From: Azadirachta indica | Taxonomy: Eukaryota; Streptophyta; Magnoliopsida; Sapindales; Meliaceae | NCBI GenBank assembly: GCA_022749755.1 | Contig: CM040441.1 | Location: 19,159,475 to 19,223,474, forward strand | Length of the DNA: 64,000 nt | Direction: 5' to 3' | In this document: positions 25,131-37,445 of the stretch, one piece after another | Layout of the letters: each line of letters starts with the position of its first letter | How positions within the stretch are numbered: position 1 is the stretch's first letter | Translations under genes and position numbers: made by a program | Notes under the pieces: generated by a model | Told to the model about the DNA's origin: nothing | What the model saw: the letters and a program-made list of their open reading frames with translations, nothing else | Database searches by the model: none

Positions 25131-26694
25131 TGAATATAATTTAATTTTTGATGTAGATATTATAAAGTGATATTTTGTTAACTTGACATTGCAGACTTAA
25201 TTGTTTGGATAAAATTAAATTAATGTTTTTCACTTAATGTTGAATATTCATATATGAATCAATTTGTTTAATTGTAATTCCAAAAGTACTTTTTATAAAA
25301 AATTATGTAGTCTATGCATTGAGTCTTATCTAATCATGTACAGGAGAATATCTTTGTAAGGAATGACCACAACTGTGAATTAGGTCGTGATGGGCAAGAT
25401 GGAGTGGGCCCAGCCCAATTTCTTATGGCTCAAATCCAACACAACTCAGATTAATTTAATCATATAAGAAAATTTAATAAGGCTTATTATTATCAATAAA
25501 TCATGTATAGATAGAATTTTGCTTATTTAATATTATATAGAGTTAAATTTCATAGAGTAGGAAATTAGAATACTATATAAAATACATTTATGGTGATTAA
25601 TAAGGTTGAATTCTTTGATAGAAATGATCCTACTGGCCTCCTTAATTACTTTTTACTCACCTAGGCTTCACGAAGTACATCCTTTCTTCATTAAAAATAA
25701 CTTTAGTTCATTTTATATCTTCTGCTATTTGTTATATGACCTCTTTTGGCTTTGAATTTGAGTCTATATCTACAATACATATATAATAACTTTTTTAATT
25801 TTACACTATTTATAAATCGTTACATATAGTTAATATCAAACATTAAAATAGCATCTCCTTCTTACATTAATTATCCATATGTCATTAATTATCTTTGTTT
25901 AGGAATACATTGGCAACCTCTTAATTTTACACAATTTATTTCCACTAAATTTAGACACTTAAAATCAAATTTAATACATATAACCAATACAAATATAAAA
26001 TATAATCCCAACTCTCCAAAATATTTTGATCTAATAATTTACGAGTAATATTAAAAATAGTATAAAATTAAGTGTCTATTCTTTTGATTTGTTATGTTTA
26101 CTTATTTAATAATGAAAATATTTATTTAATATTATATAGCTTAAATGTGAGATTTCTTACTTCTTATGTGAACAAAGGCCCTTTGATTTTAAAGATAGAT
26201 AATGCACACATTATTTGAAAATATTTGAAGCATACTATAATTATCATATCTAAACTCCTTACAAATTCTTGATGTAGATATTAATAGATTATTAAAGTTA
26301 TAATATTACAAGAAAAAAGTTCTTGTAATTAAATAATATCTATTGAAAGATGTTACAACCACTTCATATTGAATAGCGAATTTATATTTATTTTATGATT
26401 TTACATTAAAAAAAAAAAACATGAATTTTCTCTCAATTAACTATAATAAAAAAATATTATCCTTTTGCTACCTTACGTATTTGCGCAAGCTAATTTAATA
26501 TATAATTGATATTGTTGATTATATTTAACTTTGAAAATATGGATAAAAAAAATTTAATAAGCACTAATTTTTAGTAAAGTGTACTTACTATTTTTTCTGG
26601 TATACAACATTTTGTATTTCAGTCACATATAAAATAATTAGGACTCCACCAAACATACTTTTATTTAGTTGTAAAGCCATAAAATATTTGAAGA
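25131..26694. other. AT-rich intergenic DNA
   Basis: No gene, RNA or clear repeat can be supported in this low-complexity stretch. Confidence 0.4.
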
Positions 26695-27433
26695 ATAAAG
26701 GTCTTCATAATTCCTAAAGTTTGGTTTAGTACTCGTATTAGTATTAATAGTAATCTTAATTTATTGAAAAATAATAATTGTACTTTTATGAAAAATAATT
26801 ATTTAACAGAAAATAACTATTAAATCTGTAAAATATTTGGTAAAATAGAATAATTGTTTATCTAAAATATATTAACAAAATAAATAATAATAAAATAATA
26901 ATAAATAATTTATAGCACATTGATAATATAATGTTTATTAATACATTATGAATATATTTTGTTATTTTGTTTTATATTTTAACTATATATAAATATATTT
27001 TTATTCAAATTACAATGTAATCATAAATATTGTGTTATCAATATATTGTAAAATAAATAAATTAATATTTATGACGTGTTCTTTAATTTATAATACATAA
27101 TTAAAATTATTTTATTTTTATTTGTAACAACAAACATTTGTAAGTATTTATAAATATATAAATAAGTATTATTACAAATAATTACAATATAATTATTTTA
27201 TTAATGTATCATCAAAATAATATTATTGTTTTTTTATTAAAGTATTTTAAGTAAATATATTGTATTTTATCGAAATTTTAGAAGTTCAATAGTTATTTTT
27301 GTCGAATAACTACTATTATATAGGATTATAGATGTTGCTTTTTAATAAATTGAGTCTTTTAAATATATTTGAAACTATTAGGACTAATTAGGGTATTGGA
27401 TCAAACCTTTAGGACTAAAAATAACATCCTATA
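26695..27433. mobile_element. Inverted-repeat element, related to the one at 55121-55748
   Basis: The left end (AAAGGTCTTCATAATTCCTAAAGTTTGGTTTAG) pairs imperfectly with the right end (GGATCAAACCTTTAGGACTAAAAATAACATCC). The AT-rich interior with AATAATAATT runs and the GGATTATAG...TTTTTAATAAATTGAG block resemble 55121-55748, so the two look like members of one non-autonomous family. Boundaries approximate. Confidence 0.4.
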
Positions 27434-28189
27434 ATATCAACAAAAAATTGGGTAATAAATTTGATAAACACCTTTGGTTAGCCTTTTAAAATAAATTTTT
27501 GTTACTTTGACTCCTACAAATTTTAATGATTACATTTTAGCCTTTTTATAGTATTAATCCTAACTCTGGCCCTATTTTTACTATCCTTAAATTTATCAAT
27601 GAAATGAAATATCATCTTTAAATATAAAAATAAAAGTAGAAACTAACTGTAAATAGTTTAAGTAAAATAGATACCTCAAATATATCTAAGTTTCAAATAT
27701 TTGATAATATTAGATGTGAAAGACATCTATTGTTTTGTTTATTGTTGGCATGCTAGAGTTATGTATGACACAATTACTACATCCACCCATGAACTACCTG
27801 CATGAAACTCATGAATGCTTTTTCTTGACTATGCAATACAAAAAATAAGTCAAAAACAAAAACCATCGATAGTAAGTTCATTTCAACAAATATTTTGAAT
27901 ATATCTAAACTCTAGATATTGTCTATACCTAAATAATGGATCTGCCCAAGTACTTCATCCACCCACGAACATCTTACATAAAGCTTGTGAATGCCTCTTT
28001 CTGCTTGCATAATATCTCCTTCTAGTTAATCCATTCTCGACAAATGGATCTCTCGCCACATGTCCCAGTTCTATGGTTCCGCTAGTAGCATTTGCATTTC
28101 GCTGTCATTAATGGATGAGTATTTGACTCACAAATTAACTACTTTTGAACTTAGATATTTGTGAAAATCCTCAAGCTAAGCTATTATTT
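27434..28189. other. Intergenic DNA with an imperfect direct duplication
   Basis: The block around 27690-27865 (ACATCCACCCATGAACTACC, then ...CATGAATGCTTTTTC) recurs at 27890-28050 (TCATCCACCCACGAACATC, then ...GTGAATGCCTCTTTC). Each half is about 170-190 bp. I do not recognise the sequence. No coding gene. Confidence 0.4.
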
Positions 28190-29655
28190 GACAATTTGTG
28201 TGTATTTTTTTTTTGGTGGGAAAGTAAGGGAAAAAGATTTGAGGAGAATTTGGTACAAATTTGGTTAAGGGAGGTGAAACAAAAATGACAAATAGGTATG
28301 GAAACCATCAACAGCTAGTTTGATTGGCACGCTCGCGCCATGCCATAGTGCGCTCGCGCGCCTCTGATGTTGGAAAATTACACACCTACAAGCAGCATGT
28401 GTGGCACACTAGCACCATGCTAGCTCGCGGTTGTGCCACCTAAGGTTGCCACACTCAATCTTCACAACAATTGTGGCACGCCTACACCTCCCACCTATGC
28501 TTCGTGCCTGTCCCTGTACTGAATGATGTCTAAGGGCCATTTTTGGCCCTTGGATGTAAATGAATGGTGAAAGCTTACTTAATTTGGAGGTTTTAATGAT
28601 TTTTCTATATCAGTAGTCATTTCCAGAAATAGAAGAGAATGTTTAGAGAGAGCGGGAGTTGTAATTCTAGAGAGAGAAGGACTTAAAACTCACATGTTTT
28701 TGAAGATTTCTTGGAGAATTTCTTGAAGATTTGGAGTCTTGGAGCATCTCTTAATCGTAGTTTTCTCTCTTCTCCTTATTTTATCTTTTGAAATTTATAA
28801 TTGTAATATTATTTGAGATTATATTTTGTATTTATAAATTTTTTAATGATTATTGCTATGGATTTGCCTTTGTTAGACTAATTATATTATCTAAGGGCTT
28901 GATGTAACTTTATTTGAACAATATTTTGAATATTTAGTTTTTGTTAATGAAATTACATTGTAATTCACTTGTATTCCCCTTTTGTTTAATGTTTCTAATT
29001 TTTTTTATAATAAATTAATTGATACCTGATGAATAATTTGATGTTTGAGAAAGATTGAGTTAATTATCGATTTAGATAAATAGAATCTAGGTTATTGTAA
29101 GTTTAGGAAGAGATTGACATTTAGATAATCACATTAATATTTAGGATACTGTGAGATTGGAAGGTCATCAATTCCTTAATAATTAGATATGAGTGATATT
29201 TAATGAATGTGTGATTTAATCAAGTTAGATAAGAATATTGGTTTGGTTAATTATACATAAGGTTCATTTAACTTTCAGAATAGGTAATGAGGTTAATTTT
29301 AGAGCTGTGATTAGTGAATTATATTCAAACTCATTAACAATAACTAAATAAGAGAAATATGGGAAAAAATAAGTGAAGTCAAGTCCTTAGAATTCTCATC
29401 ATATAGCTTTCTATTTGCCTAATTGTGTTTTCTTAATTTGTGTGTTGTCATTTTTCTTAGTGTAAAGTGTTATTTGACGTTTTATTTTTGCAATTGCTTC
29501 TTGAAATTGGTTTGTCTAGATAAAATTAGGTTTCCATAACTATAGTACTTAGCCTTAATTTAGAAATTCAATTCTTGTGGGACGATACTCAAGTCTTATC
29601 ACTATATTACTTGTCACGACTCGTGCACTTACGATCATATATGCACACAATAGTT
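28190..29655 (+). mobile_element. Ty3/gypsy-like LTR/leader remnant, plus orientation
   Basis: Non-coding. It has a GC-rich block with GGCACGCTCGCGCCATGCC at about 28325, a leader-like stretch with GATTTGGAGTCTTGGAGCATC, and a tail at 29580-29645 reading TGTGGGACGATACTC, then ACTATATTACTTGTCACGA and CTCGTGCACTTACGATC. The tail recalls conserved 3' ends of plant gypsy leaders. No gag or pol follows. A related sequence lies in reverse at 30475-31900. Confidence 0.4.
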
Positions 29656-29835
29656 TTATTGTGAAGAGTCATCATATGTTAGGCTAGTGTGCATATATCT
29701 ATCGCTGTTGACATACAATAGCTTTGGAATTGAAGAGACCACATCATTGTGCTACTTTGTCCCTTGCGGGATTCAATAAGGACTTGTACCCTATAATGTA
29801 AATAATTAAATTTCCTGTAAGTACAAGTGCTAAAA

Positions 29836-30475
29836 CTAGAAACAGATTAGGGTGTATGAAAAATTATGCCTTTTTGGTCTTACCACCCTTGACATCCCTA
29901 TAACACCATTGTCACTGTGATGCCATGAATTATGATGACCATCGACGGGATCATCTGCAAACAAGTTGCCCCCATATTCACCGTGAAAAGCAAATATAGT
30001 TTGTAACTGAGCAATGTATGGCTGATGCATCATACAAACTACAACAAGCACTTGCACAAAATAAGGATAATTATTTTGCTAATACGTATGTTAATAACTA
30101 ATATTAAAACAATAAATATAAATGTTAATTGAATATTTACCATTACAATACTAAATATATTTATGGTAATGTCACTGGGGCAAACTTTTTTCTTTGTAGA
30201 TAGCCACCTTAGAATGCAGGGAATGTAGACTTTGGTGCTATGTGCCAATTATGATTCGATGCTCAAATGGACTCATACATTCAAATGTACAAAAATGAAT
30301 GCATTTAGTGTCAGCTAAGTATTAAGTTGTGTTTTTAGTAATGTATAAGCAAAGAAATTAATTTAATGATATTGAGATGAATATGTACCTAGAAGGCAAT
30401 AGGGAATCCTCTATATTTGTACTTGTTTGTGTGCATCTTCCTCTTCCCTTTTGCCTTTACTGTTATATGACTACG
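29836..30475 (-). pseudogene. Decayed DUF1985/Ulp1-type transposon-associated gene fragment
   Basis: Read on the minus strand, 30440-30390 gives YKYRGFPIAF, then an apparent splice site; 30290-30265 gives MYESI; 30240-30200 gives KVYIPCILRW. The order 'GFP.AF, then W.YE.I, then P.ILRW' is what I remember of the plant DUF1985 domain, often fused to Ulp1-like protease domains in Mutator-like (Kaonashi-type) transposons. Each block needs a frame change or crosses a stop, so it is broken. A further open stretch at 30057-29836 has no recognised motif. Short motifs only, so the assignment is tentative. Confidence 0.3.
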
Positions 30476-31905
30476 CTACCCGTAAGTATACAGGGGTTAT
30501 ATAAGTAGTACAGTAATAAAGAGAGTTATTATACCCACAGGAATTGAGTTTTTAAAATTTTTAAACTAAGTACTGTAATTATGGTAGATTAATTTTATCT
30601 AGGCATACAGTAATTGATTGTACGAGAATATAAAAACAAAAATATAAAAACAACTAAATTAATTAACAAAAACTAGAAATCAAAAATTAAAGCTAATAGA
30701 GTAAGTGTGTGAAGTTGATAGGTAAATGGTTCTAAGATCTTGACTTCACCTAACTTTTACCATGTTTTTCTTAATTGGGAATTTGCAAAGTTTTCATTTT
30801 TAGTACACTAATTCCAAGGTTCTAATTAACCTAGTTTCCTCTTTCGAGTGTTAAATTAAGTCTTACATATAATTAATTGAGCCAATGTCCCTATATAACT
30901 TAATTAACTACATGTTCTTTTAGCCTAACCTATTATTAACTCCTCTCACCTCCCAGTTACTTGATTTCCAGTGTTCATATGGTTATCTATGCTAAACAGT
31001 GTTTTTCGAATGCCATGAACAGATTAAACTATCTCTAGTACTCTACCATGAACAGATTAGACTATCCCTAATACTCATTCATTCATGACTAATTAAATAA
31101 TTGATCAAGCAATAATTTATTAACATTAAGTGCAATAAAAAAAAAACACAAGTGACTAAAAAATAATAACAATAACAAATTACACAATTAATTAAAATAT
31201 GGTTTAGTTAGGTTACATCAAGATCCTAGAACATTAAAATTTAGCCTGACATACTAAGCATCAACATCAAGTTCATCATGAAATTCATAATCCTTAAAAT
31301 AATTTAACAACAGAAATCCAAATGAAATTTAAGATAGAAAAAAAAAAGAGTTTGAGAAAATAAACTAGTGATGAGAGGCTTCGACAATCAACCTTTAAAT
31401 CTTCTCCCAAAGCCTTCAAGATTGATGAATTTCTGCCCTATCTCTCTCTAGAATCTCTCCCTTTTATTATGCTATTTCTTTCTCTTAAAACTCTAAATTC
31501 CTAATTTTGGATATGGTAGTTGTTGATTCCAAATGATTAAAACCTAAGAGTAGCCAAATCTGGCCATCCAAAGTTGATCCAAGGGCTTAAAATAAATCCA
31601 GGACATCATTGCATTTGAATAAGGTAGTGATGAAGATTATGGCACGGCTGCGCGTCTAGCTTTGTGCAACAGCGCCTTTGTTTCTGACTTGAAGCATCAA
31701 CGATTATGGTTGGTGCGATTACGCTATACATAATGTTGCCCTAATTTTGCGTTTCTTGTGTTTAAGCTCCTAATCACAGGCAGTTTAGTCCCATTTTGAG
31801 ACTTGCCCTTTTATCCTTGTTTTTGTGTTGCTTATTACCTTGGATAAGGATTTCTACACAAAAATATAAATTTCATCAAAACAACACGAGAGCTTGAGGA
31901 TTTGC
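30476..31905 (-). mobile_element. Ty3/gypsy-like LTR/leader remnant, minus orientation
   Basis: On the minus strand the sequence near 30545-30480 reads TCCTGTGGGTATAATAACTC, then TTTATTACTGTACTAC and a stretch of type ACTTACGGGTAGCGTAG, the counterpart of the tail at 29580-29645. 31620-31730 holds a GC-richer block (GGCACGGCTGCGCG) similar in character to 28325. No coding domain. It probably is a relative of the plus-oriented remnant, head-to-head across the fragment at 29836-30475. Confidence 0.4.
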
Positions 31906-31908
31906 AAA

Positions 31909-31930
31909 TATATATATATATATATATATA
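31909..31930. repeat. (TA)n microsatellite
   Basis: About 11 uninterrupted TA units. Confidence 0.9.
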
Positions 31931-34284
31931 AGTCTGAAAGACTTAGATAAGTGAATAAAACACTCATTTATCAAATACCCGCAAATTTAAATATTTACTT
32001 GTCATCTAGTAAATGAACATGAAGTAGAAAAGATATCAAGCAACACAAAGAGAGAATGATTATTTTGAGAAAGTAATCAATTTCAAAGTTACGCCTCATA
32101 AATTAAAAGTCAAGCAATCTAAGGAGAATTTCAAAGTATTGAGATTCTACCTAAAATTTCAACATGAATACCAAATATCACTCCATTTTAGATTCTTTGT
32201 GCAAGTGTGTGAGTAGTTATCACTAATCAACCATTCCTGACTCATATTAGTTTATACAAAACAAGTAAACTATCTTGGACTTCTAAATGGACTTTATAAG
32301 CTTGATTTCATACCACTCTTACTAATGAAAGAAAGTATATCACTTAATATATAAGGGCTTAATTTATCATATAATGCTGGGCCAAGGTTAGGGTAGTACC
32401 AAGGACATCAAATGTGGCTCAGTCACCCTAATATTTTATAGTCACCAAAAATCTTGCAAGGGAACTTACTCATGCACATGTCAAATTCTAATTGGTTGTG
32501 CACTTGAACAACTCTTGGAATACACTTAGTGGGCTTGATACCATAGGGTCTTCAAATTTGGGTTGAGCTTTTAAATCTCTTATCTTTGTTGTAGGGTGTT
32601 TGACCAACCATATCCTTAAATCCCATATGGTGGTTAAGAGTTATGAAGTTGCAACATTTGGTGATAGGCTAGCTGACTAGAAGAATATGTTATTGTTACT
32701 ACTTTGTCCTTGTTATGCTTAATATGGCACGAGCCTAAAATTGTGAGTCCATAATATTTGGGAGCGAGATAGATTCAGTAATAATATAAAGTAACACAAG
32801 ATACTAAAGGTAGGCTGCAACATTTGTTCTGCTTGTAAGTTAGTGGTATATGATAAGACTAAATGATTATTTTGCAATATGATAATTCTAATGTTGCGAA
32901 TAAAGATGTTATAATGTCCAACAACTAATAAATTAACATCCAAGGATGTCAGGAAGACGCAAGAATGTTTGACTAGTAACGTTAATTTTTATGACAAGAA
33001 ATGGTCAGAAAGCATGCATTATTGCTAAGGCAAACTTTTTGTACGTAAAATAGGGAGACTAATGAGCTAGTTTATAGGACCATAGCTATTGTCTGCTCTT
33101 GAGATGTATGTCTCAAGTCGTGAATCTTAAGATGCGGATCTCTCCCTAATGTCAAATAATATCTTCTGTATATAGTGTATAATGTGTAATTATGTGCCAT
33201 ATAACTTAATCATATTATCTAAGTTATCTTGCTATGACAAACCTTTGTGTAGGAATACAATTGCATGTAATTTAATTCTAATCAAAAGAGATGTAAAAAC
33301 ATTTATGTTTATAATAAAAAAAAATTATTTCAATTAATTCTAAATTAATTAAAATATGATTTTGGGTTAAAATAGACTCTAAACCTTTTGAAATTTGTGC
33401 TCTTTATACATTACCCTAATCACATAATATACCTTTTTGGGTCTAAGTTTTCCTAGGTGGGCTTGACCAAGTACATTATATTGATTTGCCTAAACTTAGG
33501 CCAACATTTATCTTCCACATCACAATTCCCAATTTATATATTTAAAAATGGCTTGGATCTAATTGTGCCTTTTATACACAGACAAAAAGATGTAGTGTTT
33601 AATTTCCTTTGAGCTTGCACTGGGATTCAAGGTCAATTTTTAAGTATCAGCAATAATAAAGAAGCAAATATGGGATATTAAAGATTAAGAGTCTTCTTGT
33701 GTCTATGTTGGTACAATTATGTTATTTTGAAATGTTTACATAATTAACTAAATTTCTTTATCAATTTTAAAAGTGTAAGAAATTTAAATTTTTGAATCAA
33801 TTAATATGTAAAATTATATCTAGGAATGATAGTGGGGTATATATATGGTTATGGTCAAAGCCTACCTCTACCCATGCAGATGCCGACAATTATAATCTTT
33901 TAAATGACCATACAATTAAGTAAATTCCTTTCATCAATTCTAAATTATACAAAATTTAAATTCTAAAAGGTTTTACTTTATGAGAAAATTTTAGAAAAGA
34001 CAGTTTTAATATGTCTCCATGATGAATTAGCAAAACTATCCAACAAATTGTCATTTATTGTATAATTAATTACTATAAAATTTAAAATAAAGAATAGATG
34101 GAACGAGAAAGAGTAATCAATACTAAATACGCTTAAAAATAGGTAACGTCAATAGTCCTATTTGACAGACCTTAAAAATTGTTAATTAAGAATAAACTTA
34201 TAATTAAAAATTATAATTTATTTTCAGTATTTGTTAACATAAAAAAGGGAGAAAAACGTGACCAAATCTTTCACAATTATTAAA
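31931..34284. other. Intergenic DNA, partly retroelement-like
   Basis: 31931-32660 resembles in texture the non-coding internal regions of plant LTR elements (e.g. GGGTCTTCAAATTTGGGTTG near 32547), but I cannot assign it. No intact gene. From about 34140 the sequence is homologous to 55780-55890, part of the duplicated BAHD upstream region. Confidence 0.4.
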
Positions 34285-34294
34285 AATAAAATAA
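34285..34294. repeat. Left target-site duplication of the Pack-MULE
   Basis: AATAAAATAA, identical to 35501-35510 on the other side of the element. Confidence 0.8.
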
Positions 34295-35500
34295 GGGATA
34301 TTATCACACACCTCTCCTGAGGTATCAGTAACTATCATTTAGATAGAAAGAATTAGAATTGTATCACATACCTCCCCTGACGTTAAAATTCATTATCAGT
34401 TGACTGTTACCTTCAAGGGTAGAATTATAAAAAATAGATTTTCATTTTTGTATTTTGTCAAAGACTAGAGTTTGCTTTGCGAAATTTGCACGGTAGTTGA
34501 ATTTGTTAATAAGGGGATCAGAGTCAACAGGAGTTAAGAGGATCGACAGAGATAATCATGTGGGAATGATTCTGACCACAAAATTGGAGAAGTTATTTAC
34601 CCTGTACTAGATCAAAATCTGCTATTCACCATGGTGGTCGGCAACTTCAACACCTTCGATTACTTTTGATTCTCTACCATCACTGGCGTCTTCATTGTTA
34701 TTGGCTACCTCTTCAGGATAAAGCTAGGACTCAAAGGGCCATCGATGATGGTAGGTAGGTTGATTAGATATGGGTGGGTTCATATGGTGTTTATGATAAG
34801 TAGAGAATGATTTTGAGCATAAAATCAAAAAAGTTGTAGTGCCCTATACTAGATCAGAATCTACTATTCACCACGGTGGTCGGCAACTTCAACACCTTCG
34901 ATTACCTTCGATTCTCGACCAGCATTGGTGTCTTCGGTGTTGTTGGCTAACTGATATGGGTGGGTTCATATATGTGTATCAAAGCTGTTGGCCAGATCAT
35001 TGCTTTTTTTTCCTAATAAGGGTGAGAAGAAAGTGAATACTCTAATTAGCTTTGGTTTCCACTTATTTGTAGGTTTCTTATTTTTGTTGCTGTTAATAAA
35101 ATAGTTACTGTTGGGTTTTGATTATGTTTTGTTAAATTATGACATCTTTTCAGGATGAAAATGTAGTTCCATTAGAGGGTTGGATCCAAATTTGTTTCAA
35201 TTTTTTAATTCAAAGAGAATTTATATTCTCAGAATACAATTGCATTAGTTGAAGAATTCTTGAAAAAAAGAGTCATTTTCAATTAATCCACCGAAATAGT
35301 GAATAGAGCGAAAAGTCACTTATTGAGTTTAACTACAATAAGTCTTTTGCTTCAAGAAGATGTCAATAGCTTATAATAGAATTGGACATTTTAGTAATTG
35401 TATACATTGGTGTTAGTTAGAAAACGGTCAAGGGGAGGTATGTCATACAATTTTAAGTGATAGTTATTGATAACTCAAACGAGATATTTGATAATACCCC
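34295..35500. mobile_element. Pack-MULE (Mutator-like element, copy B) with captured gene fragments
   Basis: 1206 bp. The left end GGGATATTATCACACACCTC, with GAGGTATCAGTAACTATCA further in, pairs with the right end (TGATAGTTATTGATAACTC ... GATATTTGATAATACCCC). A second inverted pair lies inside: ACATACCTCCCCTGACGTT near 34366 against GGTCAAGGGGAGGTATGTC near 35427. Identical 10-bp direct repeats (AATAAAATAA) flank it, close to the 9-10 bp typical of Mutator-like elements. The related segment at about 55880-55910 lacks the insertion. The interior holds a 242-bp tandem duplication of a gene-like fragment (34558-34990). It has no transposase, so it is non-autonomous. Confidence 0.82.
34558..34990 (+). 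pseudogene. Captured gene fragment duplicated in tandem inside the Pack-MULE
   Basis: Two units 242 bp apart (ATG at 34631 in unit 1, ACG at 34873 in unit 2). Unit 1 reads MVVGNFNTFDYF, a stop, then FSTITGVFIVIGYLFRIKLG and LKGPSMM. Unit 2 reads VVGNFNTFDYLRFSTSIGVF and, after frame changes, MGGFIYVYQS. This matches my memory of a small plant membrane protein of about 75 residues, often annotated 'NADH-ubiquinone reductase complex 1 MLRQ subunit-like' (pattern NFNTFDY.RF, GPSM, MGGF.YAYQ). Both units have stops or frameshifts, so neither encodes a full product. The family name is from memory; the duplication is directly visible. Confidence 0.5.
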
Positions 35501-35510
35501 AATAAAATAA
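35501..35510. repeat. Right target-site duplication of the Pack-MULE
   Basis: AATAAAATAA, identical to 34285-34294. Confidence 0.8.
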
Positions 35511-35639
35511 TTAGCTATTGAATATTTGCTCTCTCTTCTTTTTTTTTTAGTTTTTTTTAAATGTTTATACAATTAAATTCATTTTTACCAATTTTAATGA
35601 CAACAAAATTTGAACAAAAATTTGATTTATTTCTTTCTT

Positions 35640-36890
35640 ATGAAATATTAATCTGCAACCTAAAAGGGGATGATTTCAAGAATTTTAACAATTTAAAATT
35701 AATCCAACAACCAACTCCACGCAATTCAAATATTCTAAATTGCAATACACCAAATTTAACACATAACTTCAATAAGCAACAAGAAAATTATCACCATTCA
35801 AGTTTAAGTGTATGTGAGCAAATGTTTAAAACAATAATAAGCACATAAATCAAAGTAGTAAAAGATTAGAGACAAATAACACCAAATTTTTACATGGTTT
35901 GGCAAATTTTCTTCCCATGTCCATACTTGCAACCATCAAGCTTGAGGATTCCACCACTTATGCCTTCAAACTTAAAGGCAACCAGTTCCAATTTCAAGTG
36001 GACTGTTAGGTGTCAATCTAACTATAAATCAAGAGGACTTGATCGGGTGCCTCTCCAAACTTAACAAATTAAGTGATTTACGAGTATCACTCAAACTTTA
36101 CACCATGTGTGTTTCACTTATACTCAACCTCACAATAATTACAAAAAGAATAACCTTGACAAGAGAATTTTATCAAGGAAAAATACAAACACTTTTTTCA
36201 AAGAATAATACAAATGAAAAGCTATAATGTGCATGAATTAGATGTTTAATTTACAAACGAAAGCTCAAATTCTTTGTATTGCACTTCTAAAATATGTAAC
36301 AAAGTTTTTCAACTGTGTAAAATTTGTTCTAAGTGAATTTAGGCTAATATTTATAGTAAAAATTAGTAAACTAATCATTAATAGCCATTAGGGGCCCAAA
36401 ATTCAGTTTTCTATAAGTTCAGTCAACCAAGTTAGTACATTTGGTTGACCAAAGACACTATTCACAAATTTAAAAATTTACATTTAAGTCATTTTCAAGG
36501 TTTTAAAATCTTGCATTTTGGCTCCTATTCCAGGTTTTTAAAATTTATATTTTGATATGATTTTCAAAACTAATGATATGCATAGAACATCTTGAGTTTT
36601 TAATCAATGCCACATACAAAAACACAAGCCTACAAATAAAAATATACAACGAGATACTGCACTTGTGTCTTGAGATTTCATTAGAGTTCCTTTCCATTTG
36701 CTCAAGACGATTCATTATGCTTTTTTTGAAATCCTTAATTTTGCATATTCTTTGAGTTTTCACAATTGCTTCAATTCTTAATACTAAAGATATCAGAATA
36801 AATGCTATAAGAAGAATTTAGTTAATAATAGATATCAAAGTTTGCTGTCATCAAAATAATAGCTTATTAGCCTTAGGGATAATATTTTAA
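35640..36890 (-). mobile_element. LTR-like insertion (possible solo LTR)
   Basis: Compared with the related segment near 56070, about 1.25 kb is inserted between TTTATTTCTTT (35625-35636) and ATTTGAGC (36892). The inserted DNA is non-coding and contains a block of type TTTTACATGGTTTGGCAAATT near 35888, which recalls the 'ACGTGGTTCGGC' sequence frequent in plant LTRs. Its right end carries TTTGCTGTCATCAAAA. Exact termini and a 5-bp duplication could not be fixed. Short open frames inside it are not convincing genes. Confidence 0.4.
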
Positions 36891-37059
36891 TTTGAGCTTT
36901 CTTCTGTTATGAGATTTTTTTGGTTGAATCAATTGATATTCAATGTAATATCTAGAGATGATTAAGGAGCAATTATGAGATGTTAGAGCCTTTCAACAAC
37001 CATAATAATACCATAACTATATTAATTAAATATATAGGGTGTGTCTGGTAACATGCAAT

Positions 37060-37089
37060 TAACTATTTATAAGGAAAGGGAAGGCAAAC

Positions 37090-37134
<45 letters not shown>

Positions 37135-37445
37135 ACAAAAGCACACTCAGGACAATATTACAAGGGACTATGCTATGTCCTCCAAACCTTACTTAAGTCT
37201 ACTGAAATCTGTCTTACAAGAGACTAAGGGATCCTTATATAGACCTAGAAGGAATCCCACAATAGTAGCTATAGTAATAGTACAATCATTACAGCTTTAT
37301 CATTATACTATTATAGGATGCTTCTTTATCGCTAAGAAATCCTGTTTATAGCCCACATACTGATAATTACATATTCTTTACAGCACACTATATCTGCTAC
37401 ATAGCAAATATACTTATAGTACATTAGAAAGGACTATTTTGAATT
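37060..37445. repeat. Dispersed repeat, copy 1, with (ATT)n core
   Basis: Similar to 49085-49450 throughout: AGGGAAGGCAAACT, (ATT)n at 37091-37133, then AAAAGCAC, ATTACAAGGGA, TCTGTCTTAC, TTATATAGA, TACTATTATA and GATGCTTC. The TATATAGA block suggests an LTR or TRIM-type element. The ends are not defined. Confidence 0.5.
37091..37133. repeat. (ATT)n microsatellite
   Basis: About 14 ATT units, located at the same place inside the dispersed repeat as the one at 49113. Confidence 0.9.

Noticed and set aside
35561..36227. Plus-strand short open frames (95 and 62 codons)
   Set aside because: They fall mostly in an LTR-like insertion with no gag or pol motif; low-complexity translations.
37091..37133. 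Regular ATT array considered as a CRISPR-like or regulatory array
   Set aside because: Simple trinucleotide microsatellite in a plant repeat, with no spacers.
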